DNA of 64,000 nt, from the NCBI RefSeq assembly GCF_004345005.1, contig NZ_SMMX01000016.1, forward strand, positions 1-64,000. Reading direction: 5' to 3'. The notes under the pieces are model-generated. The model saw nothing but the letters and a program-made list of their open reading frames with translations. It made no database searches and was not told where the DNA came from. The first letter of the stretch is position 1, and the number at the start of each line of letters is the position of its first letter. Position numbers and translations under genes: made by a program. This document shows positions 42,234 to 51,338 of the stretch, piece by piece. This DNA is from Extibacter muris (lineage in GTDB: Bacteria; Bacillota; Clostridia; Lachnospirales; Lachnospiraceae).

Positions 42234-42641
42234 ATGAGAGAAGAAAATTGTATATTCTGCAAGCTCGCAAATGGAGATATCCCAACAGCCACACTGTATG
42301 AAGACGAAGACTTCCGGGTAATCCTGGATGCAAGCCCCGCCTCTAAGGGACATGCACTCATTATTCCCAAAGAGCATTACGCAGACCTATATGAACTGGA
42401 TGATGAGGCAGCGGCCAAAGTGCTCGTCCTAGCCAAGAACATGATAACAAAGCTTACAGATATACTGGACTGTGACGGATATAATATCTTGCAGAACAAT
42501 GGAGAGGCGGCAGGCCAGACAGTATTCCACTTTCACATGCATCTCATTCCGAGGCATAAAGATGACCAGATAGGACTCGGATGGAAGATGGGAGAGCTCC
42601 GAGATGAGGATGTACAGGACATACTGTCTAAGATAAACTAG
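42234..42641 (+). CDS. HIT family protein
   Basis: A 135-residue histidine-triad nucleotide hydrolase/transferase. The triad is H99-F-H101-M-H103 (HFHMHLIPR). The N-terminal CIFCK pair may bind zinc as in bacterial Hint proteins. These enzymes cleave AMP from amines or acyl-adenylates. It starts 85 bases from the divergent kinase and is followed 20 bases later by the sigma-factor gene. Confidence 0.94.
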   Translation: MREENCIFCKLANGDIPTATLYEDEDFRVILDASPASKGHALIIPKEHYADLYELDDEAAAKVLVLAKNMITKLTDILDCDGYNILQNNGEAAGQTVFHFHMHLIPRHKDDQIGLGWKMGELRDEDVQDILSKIN

Positions 42642-42661
42642 TAGAAAAGAAGGATGAACAC

Positions 42662-43204
42662 GTGGAAATCGAGTCTATAGGCAGGGTAGCTTTTGATGCA
42701 ATCTATGAAGATAATATAAAGATTGTATACAAGACAGCATTACGATACACCGGGAACCATCATGCGGCGGAGGAAATAGCACAGAATGTTTTTGTGAAAT
42801 TATATACGGTAATGGAACATATCAATCTGAACGCGGTAAGGTCCTGGCTGGTTGTGTCGACAAGAAATATGTCTCTCAATTTCAAAAGGGATGGTAAGCG
42901 TGAGATTCTATCTGACGAAATGTATGAAGACTGGACGATGGAAAGCACAGAAGATGAATTTGAGAAAAGGCTTCAGGAAAAAGAATATAGAGAATTTGCT
43001 AATCATATCTTTGAAGAACTTTACAATTTGAATGAACGTTGGTACGAAGCCGTGACTTTGACTTACTGTCTTGAAAAATCACAGAGAGAAGTTGCAGAGA
43101 TAATGGGAGTATCTGTGGAAGTGCTGCATAGTATGTTATACCGGGCAAAGAAATGGATTAGGAAAAACTATGAAGACCAGTTTGAACTATTGAGCAAAGC
43201 ATAA
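42662..43204 (+). CDS. RNA polymerase sigma factor, ECF type
   Basis: A 180-residue ECF sigma factor: region 2 with GNHHAAEEIAQNVFVKLYTVM and region 4 with EVAEIMGVSVEVLHSMLYRAKKWIRKNY. The start codon is GTG with AAGGA upstream. The DUF4367 membrane protein at 44.5 kb, on the same strand beyond murG, is of a type often linked to ECF factors as an anti-sigma or target, but the pairing here is not direct. It shares little sequence with the other two ECF factors of the window. Confidence 0.85.
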   Translation: MEIESIGRVAFDAIYEDNIKIVYKTALRYTGNHHAAEEIAQNVFVKLYTVMEHINLNAVRSWLVVSTRNMSLNFKRDGKREILSDEMYEDWTMESTEDEFEKRLQEKEYREFANHIFEELYNLNERWYEAVTLTYCLEKSQREVAEIMGVSVEVLHSMLYRAKKWIRKNYEDQFELLSKA

Positions 43205-43232
43205 AAACAGGTGCCGCAGTGACACCTGTTTT
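43204..43232. terminator. Bidirectional hairpin terminator
   Basis: AAAACAGGTG (43204-43213) pairs with CACCTGTTTT (43223-43232); it lies between the convergent sigma-factor and murG genes. Confidence 0.75.
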
Positions 43233-43259
43233 CTGCATTCTGTTACATAAAGGAACTAA

Positions 43260-44327
43260 TTATCTGTTTACAACGGATTCAATCAAATCTATGATTGTAT
43301 CGATGGAGTTTTGTTGAGAGGATTTCTTCATCGCTTCTATGTAAGAATCCCTGTGCTCATATAAACGGTTGATAGAGGTTAACAGGATGTCTTTGTCCAG
43401 TTCTTCCTCTTCCAGTACGACACTGAATCCCTGGCGTTCAAACGAACGGGCATTCAGAATCTGGTCGCCACGGCTTGCGTTGGCGGAAAGAGGTATAAGC
43501 AGGTTAGGCTTGTGAAGTGCCAGCAGTTCACATATGGCGTTAGCGCCGGCACGCGATATGACGATATCCGTGAGCGCAAACAAGTCCTTCAATTCCTCTT
43601 TAATGTACTCGAACTGCGCATAACCTTCTAATCCCCTCAGAGATTCATCAATTTTGCCCCGTCCGCACAGATGGACAACCTGATAAGATTTTAATAACTC
43701 AGGGAGTACGGATCGCACGGCGTCATTGACCGCAACAGAACCAAGACTCCCACCTATAATAAGTATCACAGGTTTATCTGATTGGAATCCGAGGAACTCG
43801 CGGGCCTTGAATTTATCACCGGACAATAGTTCCTGGCGGATAGGTGAGCCAGTCAGAACGGCTTTCCCTGCGGGAAGATGTTCTAACGTCTCGGGAAAAT
43901 TACAACATACTTTCGTTGCAGAAGGAATGGACAGTTTGTTGGCAAGACCGGGTGTCATGTCTGATTCGTGAATAATTGTAGGCACATGGCGTCGCTTTCC
44001 AGCCATCACTACCGGTACGGAAACGAACCCTCCCTTAGAAAAGATGACGTCTGGCTTCAATATTTTGACGAGCTTCTTGGCTTCTCCCAACCCCTTAATT
44101 ACACGGAATGGATCTGTAAAATTCTGGACGCTGAAATAACGGCGCAGCTTTCCGGAAGAGATTCCATGGTAAGGAATGCCGAACTGTTCAATCAGTTCTT
44201 TTTCAATGCCGTTATAAGAACCAATATAATGTACATCATATTGTAATTCTTTGAGACGCGGAAGAAGGGCGATATTCGGAGTAACGTGGCCCGCCGTACC
44301 GCCGCCGGTTAAGATGATACGTTTCAT
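43260..44327 (-). CDS. murG: UDP-GlcNAc:lipid I GlcNAc transferase MurG
   Basis: A 355-residue GT28 enzyme that converts lipid I to lipid II at the cytoplasmic face of the membrane. Visible motifs are GGGTAGHVTPNIAL at the N-terminus, GGSLGSVAVNDAV, SRAGANAICELLALHKPNLLIPL in the donor site. The gene is outside a cell-division (dcw) cluster; it is single here with its own promoter. A good GGGAGG site precedes the start. An 8-bp palindrome overlaps its promoter. Confidence 0.93.
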   Translation of the reverse strand: MKRIILTGGGTAGHVTPNIALLPRLKELQYDVHYIGSYNGIEKELIEQFGIPYHGISSGKLRRYFSVQNFTDPFRVIKGLGEAKKLVKILKPDVIFSKGGFVSVPVVMAGKRRHVPTIIHESDMTPGLANKLSIPSATKVCCNFPETLEHLPAGKAVLTGSPIRQELLSGDKFKAREFLGFQSDKPVILIIGGSLGSVAVNDAVRSVLPELLKSYQVVHLCGRGKIDESLRGLEGYAQFEYIKEELKDLFALTDIVISRAGANAICELLALHKPNLLIPLSANASRGDQILNARSFERQGFSVVLEEEELDKDILLTSINRLYEHRDSYIEAMKKSSQQNSIDTIIDLIESVVNR

Positions 44328-44357
44328 AGTGACCTCCCAATCTTGATATATACGTAT

Positions 44358-44387
44358 ACTATATCATATTGAACTTACTGTTCAATA
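44358..44387 (-). promoter_or_regulatory. murG promoter with overlapping palindrome
   Basis: On the minus strand TTGAAC (44385-44380) and TATAGT (44363-44358) are 16 bases apart. The -35 box lies within the perfect inverted repeat TATTGAAC-N5-GTTCAATA (44367-44387), a possible operator. Confidence 0.45.
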
Positions 44388-44494
44388 AGTATAAATAATG
44401 CCCGCAGCAGGCATTTCGTTACCTTTATAATATACGTTTACAGGGGGATTGGTCAAGAGCAAGAGAAAAGGCAGGTATAAAAAGAGGTAAGTAT

Positions 44495-45322
44495 ATGAAA
44501 GAAAAACTAGACAACACGGAACAGCTGATACAAAAAGAGTTCCATAAAGAGGCAGACAGCATTGAAAAAGACGTAGAGGCGAACTGTGCGGATGAAGTTG
44601 TTACGGCCAAAATCACAGAAGAGATACGTTCTAATGTAAACAAAGATATAAATGATTATGAGAAGGAAAGGTTATATTCCCTTCTACCCGAAGAGGACAG
44701 AAGGGCGCTCGAGATTGGGCGAAAGATACAGGTAAAGAAAACGCGGAAGAAGAGGAAAGTGTATCTGAGCCTCGCGGCGGCACTTGTCCTGGCTATGGCC
44801 ATCGGCATGACAAGCATGGGTGGACCGGAGAGGATTATTAAATTAATGAGTAGCGTTGTGGGAGATAGAGAAATATCACAGGTGGATTCAAGTGAAGATA
44901 ATTATCTCTCAATCGAGGAGAAAGAGGAAAATGCCTATCAAGAGATAAAAGATACATTTGGTACTGACGCTGTCAAAATAATGCCATGTATTAAAAAAAT
45001 GGTATTTCAAGATATTGAATTGGATAAAAAAATGCAAACTGCAGAATTGTATTATAAAATTGATAATGAAACACTTACTTATTATATTAATGCCACATAT
45101 ACAAATACATCTATAGGAATAGACATAGAGGACAAAATTAACAATACTTGGATAAAGACGGTAAATGGATGTGACATAGAAATAAAAGAATATGATACAA
45201 AAGAGTACGGAAACAAAAGATATTCAGCGAGATTTTCTTATAAAGGTCTAGAATACTTTATAAATGGTACTTTAAAAAAGGATGAGCTGGAAGAAATTTT
45301 AAATAATTTATATTTTTTTTAA
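44495..45322 (+). CDS. Membrane protein with C-terminal DUF4367-like domain
   Basis: A 275-residue single-pass protein. The N-terminal about 95 residues are charged and cytoplasmic, a helix follows (YLSLAAALVLAMAIGM, about 89-105), and the extracytoplasmic part ends in a DUF4367-like pattern (ARFSYKGLEYFINGTLKKDE). Such proteins are often anti-sigma-like partners of ECF factors. The first about 370 bases have normal composition, while the rest is distinctly AT-rich, so the gene looks like a mosaic. GAGG precedes the ATG. Confidence 0.75.
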   Translation: MKEKLDNTEQLIQKEFHKEADSIEKDVEANCADEVVTAKITEEIRSNVNKDINDYEKERLYSLLPEEDRRALEIGRKIQVKKTRKKRKVYLSLAAALVLAMAIGMTSMGGPERIIKLMSSVVGDREISQVDSSEDNYLSIEEKEENAYQEIKDTFGTDAVKIMPCIKKMVFQDIELDKKMQTAELYYKIDNETLTYYINATYTNTSIGIDIEDKINNTWIKTVNGCDIEIKEYDTKEYGNKRYSARFSYKGLEYFINGTLKKDELEEILNNLYFF

Positions 45323-45393
45323 AAAATGGCGTCAGTTTTTGTCGAGCTATGTGTCTTTATATATGAGGGCAAAGGTAAGTATGGAGGTTGAGG

Positions 45394-45876
45394 ATGAAAA
45401 ACAAGATAATATCAGTGGGTTTTACATTGATATTATTCCTGAGTCTATTAGTTGCTAATGCAACTGACACAAAAGCATCATCATTCATCCCAATAGTTGA
45501 AGGTTCTTATCTTACATACGACGATGAATCCATTGGTTATGCAACTAAGATGACGAGAGGTATCGACCTTCTGAATGGATATTCAAAAGTTGTACGATTA
45601 GGACCCGGAAACATTTATGCAGGCGGAACTACCGTAGCAGCACATACTGTGGAAAAGGTTAAAATAGCTGTCCTAGTGGAAAGAATCAAAGGAGAAGGCT
45701 ACTCCTGGGAGTATTATGCAAATTGGGCAAAAGAAAACGAAGATTCAAACCGCGTATCAGCTAACAGAGAACTGAAGGTAGAGGGTGGATATTATTATCG
45801 AGTAAGGTGTACACACTCAGCCAATGATGATGTTAGTAGCTCATTCACTAATGGAATTTTCATCGAAGAACCATAG
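45394..45876 (+). CDS. Small secreted protein
   Basis: A 160-residue protein with a signal peptide (IISVGFTLILFLSLLVANA, cleavage near ATDTKA) and a mature domain of about 130 residues with several aromatic residues and a C-terminal GGYYYRVRCTHSANDD segment. It may belong to the small DUF6147-like group of Lachnospiraceae secreted proteins; this is uncertain. The ATG at 45394 has GGAGG 6 bases upstream. Codon use is AT-rich like the end of the preceding gene and unlike the flanks. Confidence 0.7.
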   Translation: MKNKIISVGFTLILFLSLLVANATDTKASSFIPIVEGSYLTYDDESIGYATKMTRGIDLLNGYSKVVRLGPGNIYAGGTTVAAHTVEKVKIAVLVERIKGEGYSWEYYANWAKENEDSNRVSANRELKVEGGYYYRVRCTHSANDDVSSSFTNGIFIEEP

Positions 45877-45924
45877 TATTATCAACTTGAATCCAAAATC
45901 TCTAAAGCATCATTTAATGCACCG

Positions 45925-46062
45925 TCCGAAGGGACTGCAGTAAGCACCGCTTGCGGTGCAGGAGAAACTATTAACAATAATTTCGACCTTACATTGAGAA
46001 ACCGTAGGCTCACGTAACGAGCTAAAGTCGTCGCGAGCGGTGCTTACTGCGGTTCCTTCGGA
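45925..46062. repeat. Imperfect long inverted repeat (30-bp arms)
   Basis: Arms at 45925-45954 and 46033-46062 are reverse complements with about four mismatches. They start TCCGAAGG and contain GCAGTAAGCACCGCT. About 78 bases lie between, and a smaller palindrome (GCACCGC/GCGGTGC) lies inside. It may be a small mobile element (MITE-like), an attachment structure or a structured RNA; no target duplication was confirmed. Confidence 0.7.
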
Positions 46063-46092
46063 TACCAAAAGAACTAAAGGACTAATCATGAG

Positions 46093-46122
46093 AGGATACA
46101 AGGCTCCCCGGCTTTGTATCCT
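46093..46122. terminator. Hairpin between convergent genes
   Basis: AGGATACAAGGC (46093-46104) pairs with GCTTTGTATCCT (46111-46122), one G-U pair, 6-base loop. T-runs are weak on both strands. Confidence 0.55.
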
Positions 46123-46145
46123 TTCCCCGTTGCAGCAGGGTTCAG

Positions 46146-46391
46146 TTATAACCGATCTGTCGCAATCCTCAAAGCTTTGGCGAGCTGATCCGGGCAGGAT
46201 GTCCCTTTGCCTCCGCAGTCGATGCCTTCCATACGTTCGATTGCCTCGTCTACCTTCATGCCTCTTACAAGTCTGGCGATTCCCTGGGTGTTTCCACTGC
46301 ATCCCCCTACAAACTGCACGTTTTGAATTATGTCATCTTCCACGTCCAGCCTGATTAGCCGTGAACAGACACCATGTGGCCTATATTCCAT
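46146..46391 (-). CDS. TSCPD-domain protein (TIGR03905-like)
   Basis: An 81-residue protein with the TSCPD signature GKGTSCPDQLAKAL at the C-terminus and GGCSGNTQGIARLVRGM in the centre. This matches the short stand-alone TSCPD proteins (TIGR03905). The same domain occurs at the C-terminus of class II ribonucleotide reductases, where the cysteines may bind metal. The function of the short form is unknown. Confidence 0.88.
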   Translation of the reverse strand: MEYRPHGVCSRLIRLDVEDDIIQNVQFVGGCSGNTQGIARLVRGMKVDEAIERMEGIDCGGKGTSCPDQLAKALRIATDRL

Positions 46392-46553
46392 AATACTTTC
46401 CTCCTGGCTATTGTCTAGTATACATTATGTTTACAACATAAGCCCTATTAAATAAGATACACTTATTCAACGGCCTATGTCAAACAAGACATAAATTTAC
46501 ATAAGGAATTATAACAAAGATATATTAAAATTACCATATGTAATTACCTTACC

Positions 46554-46582
46554 TTGCAAAAACGCATGCCATCCACTATAAT
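46554..46582 (+). promoter_or_regulatory. Putative mtnN promoter
   Basis: TTGCAA (46554-46559), 17 bases, TATAAT (46577-46582). Upstream, 46392-46550 is AT-rich and nothing else is recognised in it. Confidence 0.6.
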
Positions 46583-46648
46583 GAAACCCAGCAGATGCCG
46601 GAAGGCACATGAAAATTATAATAGAATATATGGGGCAGGAGGATAGAT

Positions 46649-47341
46649 ATGATTGGAATTATTGGAGCCATGGAAGAGGAAGTGGCGGCGCTGAAAAAGG
46701 ATATGGAAATTGAGGAGATTATCACGAGGGCATCCATGGAATTCTGCCGGGGTATCCTGTGTGGAAAAGACGCGGTCGTAGTGAGGAGCGGGATCGGAAA
46801 GGTGAATGCGGCAATCTGCACGCAGATATTGATTGACTGCTTCCACGTTGATCTGCTGATCAATACCGGAGTCGCAGGCTCATTAGATGTCCAGATTGAT
46901 ATCGGAGATATAGTCATCTCTACAGATGCCCTGCATCACGATGTGGACGCTACCGCAGTCGGGGATCCGGCAGGCCAGGTGCCAAGGATGGATACGCTCG
47001 CGTTTCCTGCCGATGAGAATCTCGTGAAGAAAGCAGTGGAGGCGAACCGGCAGGTGAATCCAGATATCCGGACATTTACGGGCAGGATAGCAAGCGGGGA
47101 CCAGTTCATATCCTCAGGCCGTGTGAAAGACAAGATACGTGATAACTTCCAGCCGCTCTGTGTGGAGATGGAAGGGGCGGGGATTGCACAGGCCGCATAC
47201 CTGAACAAAGTTTCGTATGTCATCATTCGAGCCATTTCTGACAAAGCCGACAACAGTGCCACCATGGACTACCCCGCGTTTGAGAAGCTGGCAATCGTAC
47301 ACAGCATAAGGCTTGTAAAGCAGTTGGTGGAAATTATCTAA
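46649..47341 (+). CDS. mtnN: 5'-methylthioadenosine/S-adenosylhomocysteine nucleosidase
   Basis: A 230-residue nucleosidase that hydrolyses MTA and SAH to adenine plus the thioribose. The start MIGIIGAMEEEVAALK has the catalytic glutamate. NTGVAGSLD, the CVEMEGAGIAQAAYL segment and RAISDKADNSATMDY (catalytic Asp) are all present. The length is typical. AGGAGG lies just upstream. It acts in methyl-cycle detoxification and makes the precursor for AI-2 if luxS is present elsewhere. Confidence 0.96.
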   Translation: MIGIIGAMEEEVAALKKDMEIEEIITRASMEFCRGILCGKDAVVVRSGIGKVNAAICTQILIDCFHVDLLINTGVAGSLDVQIDIGDIVISTDALHHDVDATAVGDPAGQVPRMDTLAFPADENLVKKAVEANRQVNPDIRTFTGRIASGDQFISSGRVKDKIRDNFQPLCVEMEGAGIAQAAYLNKVSYVIIRAISDKADNSATMDYPAFEKLAIVHSIRLVKQLVEII

Positions 47342-47470
47342 ATGGCGCCTCGGGAAGATCTGAACGGATTAGACAGAATTTCCCCTGCCGGGAGGCGGAA
47401 TATGTAGAATGGTTTTTACGCTCTCTTTCATGACTTCGGTTATAATCGAATCAAGAAGGAGGGCTTTTTT

Positions 47471-48352
47471 ATGTTAGAATTTATATTGGACAAGCATATT
47501 TTATTTGTGCTTATGGGAGTTATGACAGTATTGGGGATTATCAGCAAACTGATTGTGAATGTTACGCTGAAGCGTATGGTGCGTGCGGCCGGAAATATGA
47601 ATAAAAGTACACATCCGCTCATGCGCCTTGTTCGTGCCAAGTTTGAACACGCATGCATGATCAGCGATACGGTGGAGAATGTCAATGTGTTTGTGGACAA
47701 GTATCTGTATGAATACCGTACCGCAGGAATGAAGCTCCACAGCTGGAGGCGCATGGAGAAAGCCGCGGCAGGTATGTGCCTGCTTATCGGCGCGGCCGGT
47801 GCGGCGCTTCAGTATGTGGTGAACGGGATGCAGGATATGGTGCTGAAGACAGGTGCGGCCGGTGCAGGGCTTGCAATCCTGGTCTTTCTCTTCCACCTGA
47901 CGACAGATGAGAATTACAGGCTGGACGCCGTAAGAAACTATATGGTAGATTATCTGGAAAATGTTTGCCTACACCGCTATGAAAAGACATATCAGAAGGA
48001 ATTGAAAGTCATGGCGCCTGAGTCACCTGCGGTAGAGTTTGGGGCAGTTTCTGACATGGCCATAGAAGCCGAAGAAAAAAAGGAGGACAAGCATGGTACG
48101 CCGGAGCGTCCGATGCCTGCGCGGGAAGTGCCGTCTCCGTCAACGAAGCCGGAGATTACACCACCTGTGATGCCGGAACCGTATGAGGTCCCGGATGTGA
48201 AGGATCCGATCAAAGCGATGGCTGAGAAGGTGCTGAAAGAAGAGGTCAAGGAACCGGTACAGATAAAAGAAGAGAAGAAGCCGGAGAAGAAGCAGGAACC
48301 GCTGGCCAAAGATGTGCTTATCCGCCAGATCCTGGAAGAGTTTATGGCTTGA
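47471..48352 (+). CDS. Membrane protein with Pro/Glu/Lys-rich tail, unknown function
   Basis: A 293-residue protein. The first helix (about residues 9-30) is followed by a cytoplasmic or external loop of about 65 residues, then two more helices (about 98-116 and 125-143). A long charged tail follows, rich in Pro, Glu and Lys (KEEVKEPVQIKEEKKPEKKQ), ending in an amphipathic helix DVLIRQILEEFMA. The tail suggests a protein-interaction arm. GGAGG precedes the ATG. It stands between mtnN and pgi. No family is recognised. Confidence 0.7.
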   Translation: MLEFILDKHILFVLMGVMTVLGIISKLIVNVTLKRMVRAAGNMNKSTHPLMRLVRAKFEHACMISDTVENVNVFVDKYLYEYRTAGMKLHSWRRMEKAAAGMCLLIGAAGAALQYVVNGMQDMVLKTGAAGAGLAILVFLFHLTTDENYRLDAVRNYMVDYLENVCLHRYEKTYQKELKVMAPESPAVEFGAVSDMAIEAEEKKEDKHGTPERPMPAREVPSPSTKPEITPPVMPEPYEVPDVKDPIKAMAEKVLKEEVKEPVQIKEEKKPEKKQEPLAKDVLIRQILEEFMA

Positions 48353-48417
48353 TTAAAACTTCCCGATCTGCTAAAATGAATAAGATATATACTTTAAGAT
48401 AGAAGGGAAGGGTCACT

Positions 48418-49767
48418 ATGGAAAATAAAGTAACATTTGACTATTCAAAAGCAAAGACATTTATCTGCAACCATGAACTGGAGTCCATGAAGAACATTGC
48501 AGAGCAGGCGAAAGCAGAGCTTCTTTCAAGAGAAGGGGCGGGGAATGATTTCCTTGGGTGGATTGACCTTCCTGTTGACTATGATAAAGAAGAATTTGCG
48601 CGGATCAAAAAAGCCGCGAAGAAAATCCAGTCTGATTCCGAAGTATTGCTTGTAATCGGTATCGGGGGCTCTTATCTCGGGGCAAGGGCCGCGATAGAAT
48701 TTCTTCGTCACAACTTTTATAACATGGTTTCTAAGGAAATTAGGAAGACGCCTGAAATATATTATGTAGGAAACAGTATCAGCAGTACATATCTGAAGCA
48801 TCTGGCTGACGTAATTGGAGAAAGGGATTTCTCAGTGAATATCATCTCCAAATCGGGGACGACAACAGAGCCGGCCATTGCATTCCGTATTTTTAAGGAG
48901 ATGCTGGAGAAGAGATATGGAAAGGCTGAGGCAGGGAAGAGAATCTATGCGACGACGGACAAGGCGAGAGGGGCGCTCAAGAACCTTGCCGATGAGGAAG
49001 GCTATGATACCTTTGTCGTGCCGGACGATGTAGGCGGGCGCTTTTCCGTGCTCACCGCAGTTGGGCTTCTCCCCATCGCGGTAAGCGGAGCAGATATCGA
49101 TAGGCTGATGGAGGGGGCTGCATCAGGCCGGAAGATGGCTCTGGAGGCCCCCTTTGAAGAAAATGACGCCATGCTTTATGCGGCAGTCCGCAACATACTC
49201 CACCGCAAGGGAAAGATGGTAGAGATCCTCGCAAATTATGAGCCAAGCCTCCACTATGTATCTGAATGGTGGAAGCAGCTATATGGCGAGAGCGAGGGCA
49301 AAGACCAGAAGGGAATCTTCCCGGCGTCCGTGGATCTTACTACCGACCTGCACTCCATGGGACAGTTCATCCAGGATGGAAGCCGCATCATGTATGAGAC
49401 GGTGCTGAATGTGGAGGAGTCGGCAGAAGAGATTTTCCTTCAGGAAGAACCGGTTGATCTGGACGGGTTGAACTATCTTGCAGGCAAGGATGTTGATTTT
49501 GTTAACAAAAGTGCCATGAATGGTACGATTCTTGCCCATACGGACGGCAATGTGCCGAACCTGATGGTCAACATACCGAAACAGGATGAATTTTCACTTG
49601 GCCAGCTGTTCTACTTCTTTGAGTTTGCGTGCGGCGTAAGCGGATATATCCTTGGAGTGAATCCGTTTAACCAGCCGGGCGTGGAGAGCTACAAGAAGAA
49701 TATGTTTGCGCTTCTCGGCAAACCTGGCTTTGAAAAAGAAAGAGAAGAGCTGCTGAAGAGATTATAG
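48418..49767 (+). CDS. pgi: Glucose-6-phosphate isomerase
   Basis: A 449-residue enzyme of the short Gram-positive type that interconverts glucose 6-phosphate and fructose 6-phosphate. Signatures include [55 protein letters not shown] and the C-terminal [29 protein letters not shown] site precedes the ATG. A 13-bp imperfect hairpin (49771-49801) follows the stop but lacks a T-run. Confidence 0.97.
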   Translation: MENKVTFDYSKAKTFICNHELESMKNIAEQAKAELLSREGAGNDFLGWIDLPVDYDKEEFARIKKAAKKIQSDSEVLLVIGIGGSYLGARAAIEFLRHNFYNMVSKEIRKTPEIYYVGNSISSTYLKHLADVIGERDFSVNIISKSGTTTEPAIAFRIFKEMLEKRYGKAEAGKRIYATTDKARGALKNLADEEGYDTFVVPDDVGGRFSVLTAVGLLPIAVSGADIDRLMEGAASGRKMALEAPFEENDAMLYAAVRNILHRKGKMVEILANYEPSLHYVSEWWKQLYGESEGKDQKGIFPASVDLTTDLHSMGQFIQDGSRIMYETVLNVEESAEEIFLQEEPVDLDGLNYLAGKDVDFVNKSAMNGTILAHTDGNVPNLMVNIPKQDEFSLGQLFYFFEFACGVSGYILGVNPFNQPGVESYKKNMFALLGKPGFEKEREELLKRL

Positions 49768-49828
49768 ACTTGCTTATCGGACTGTAGCAGTCCTGTAAGC
49801 ATACACTAAGAGAAAGCCACAGCGTTTT

Positions 49829-51286
49829 ATGAACACAATTTATGATAAGTTAAGTGAATATAGTGATTCTGATTTCTACGGTTTCCATATGCCGGGCCAT
49901 AAGCGGAATGCAGACATGCTGAAGTCCTCCATCCCGTACCAGATTGACATTACGGAGATCGAGGGCTTTGATGACCTGCATCATGCACAGGGAATGCTGA
50001 AGGAGGCCCAGATAAGGGCGGCACTGGTCTATCAGGCGGAGGAGACGCATTTCCTTGTCAATGGGAGCACGGTAGGAATCTTAAGCGCTGTTGCGGGCGT
50101 GACTAAAAAAGGAGACACGGTACTTGTGGCAAGAAACTGCCACAAGTCCGTGTATCATGCTATATATCTGAATGAGTTAGACCCTGTTTATTTATATCCG
50201 GGGTTCAGCACAGATGTATGTCTGAATACGGAGATATCTGCCGGGGACGTGAAGGGTGCTTTAGAAAGATATCCGCATATACGGGCGGTTATAATCGTCT
50301 CGCCGACTTATGACGGCGTCGTATCGGATGTCGGCTCCATCGCCGCGGCAGCCCATGAAAAAGGGGTTCCGCTGATCGTAGATGAAGCTCATGGGGCACA
50401 CTTCGGATTCCATCCTTATTTTCCAGAGAATTCCAATACAAAGGGAGCGGACATCGTTGTTCACAGTCTGCACAAAACGTTACCGTCACTGACCCAGACG
50501 GCATTGCTGCATATGAACGGGGAGCTTGTGGACCGGGGAAAGGTGAGAGAGTACCTGCACATGCTGCAGACGAGCAGCCCATCTTATGTATTGATGGCAA
50601 GTATAGATTCCTGCATCGACCTTCTGGAGAGGCGGGGAGCGGGTATGTTCGGCCCCTATGTGGAGCTGCTGGAGCGTACGCGGAAGGAGCTGAGAGAGCT
50701 TAAGTTTCTGCAGCTGGCAGAGACAGTGCATTTTGACCGTTCCAAGTTAATCATATCGGTGAAGCATACAGATATGACCGGGCAGATGCTTTACAAAGCA
50801 CTTCTGGAGGACTATCATTTACAGATGGAGATGGCCGCTGGAACTTATGTGCTGGCGATGACGTCGGTCGGAGATGTAGAGGAAGGGATGCGCCGTCTTG
50901 TCTGCGCGCTTCGCCATATGGATCAGGAAACTGGCCGGCGCATGGAGAGAGTATCCTATTGTGGCTGTTCGGGATGGCATGAGCTGCCTTCAGGGGGTAC
51001 GCTGCCGCATCTTGAAGTTTTCTGCAGCAGTTCGGCTGCCGCTGCTTTGAAGGAACAGGCAGCTGCGTCCGGTCAAAGGAGTACGGAGATGGTTCCATGG
51101 GAGAAAAGCGTGGGATGCATTTCCATGGAATACGCATACCTGTATCCGCCGGGCAGTCCATTGATTGTTCCCGGAGAAAAGGTTTCGAAAGAAGCCGCAG
51201 ATATGTTACAATGGTATAAGGGCATGGGCTTTACTGTAGAGGGCCCGGCCAGAGACCGGTATATAGAGGTCTGGATGCAGGAATAA
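49829..51286 (+). CDS. Orn/Lys/Arg decarboxylase-family PLP enzyme (YaaO-like)
   Basis: A 485-residue fold-type I PLP enzyme. FYGFHMPGHKRN is at the N-terminus, IVDEAHGAHFGFHPYFPE carries the PLP-contacting Asp, and HSLHKTLPSLTQTALLH holds the Schiff-base lysine. The C-terminal decarboxylase domain has YPPGSPLIVPGE. It is of the short form found beside tmk/holB in Firmicutes and may decarboxylate lysine, arginine or ornithine; the substrate is not determined. There is no tmk gene between it and holB here. Confidence 0.88.
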   Translation: MNTIYDKLSEYSDSDFYGFHMPGHKRNADMLKSSIPYQIDITEIEGFDDLHHAQGMLKEAQIRAALVYQAEETHFLVNGSTVGILSAVAGVTKKGDTVLVARNCHKSVYHAIYLNELDPVYLYPGFSTDVCLNTEISAGDVKGALERYPHIRAVIIVSPTYDGVVSDVGSIAAAAHEKGVPLIVDEAHGAHFGFHPYFPENSNTKGADIVVHSLHKTLPSLTQTALLHMNGELVDRGKVREYLHMLQTSSPSYVLMASIDSCIDLLERRGAGMFGPYVELLERTRKELRELKFLQLAETVHFDRSKLIISVKHTDMTGQMLYKALLEDYHLQMEMAAGTYVLAMTSVGDVEEGMRRLVCALRHMDQETGRRMERVSYCGCSGWHELPSGGTLPHLEVFCSSSAAAALKEQAAASGQRSTEMVPWEKSVGCISMEYAYLYPPGSPLIVPGEKVSKEAADMLQWYKGMGFTVEGPARDRYIEVWMQE

Positions 51287-51338
51287 TAGAACAGTAACTG
51301 ACGTACGATTTTCAGAAAAATACTAGGGGAAATACAAA

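Noticed and set aside
45877-46145. Insertion-sequence remnant with transposase
   Set aside because: No frame in this stretch encodes transposase-like sequence; only the inverted repeat was seen.
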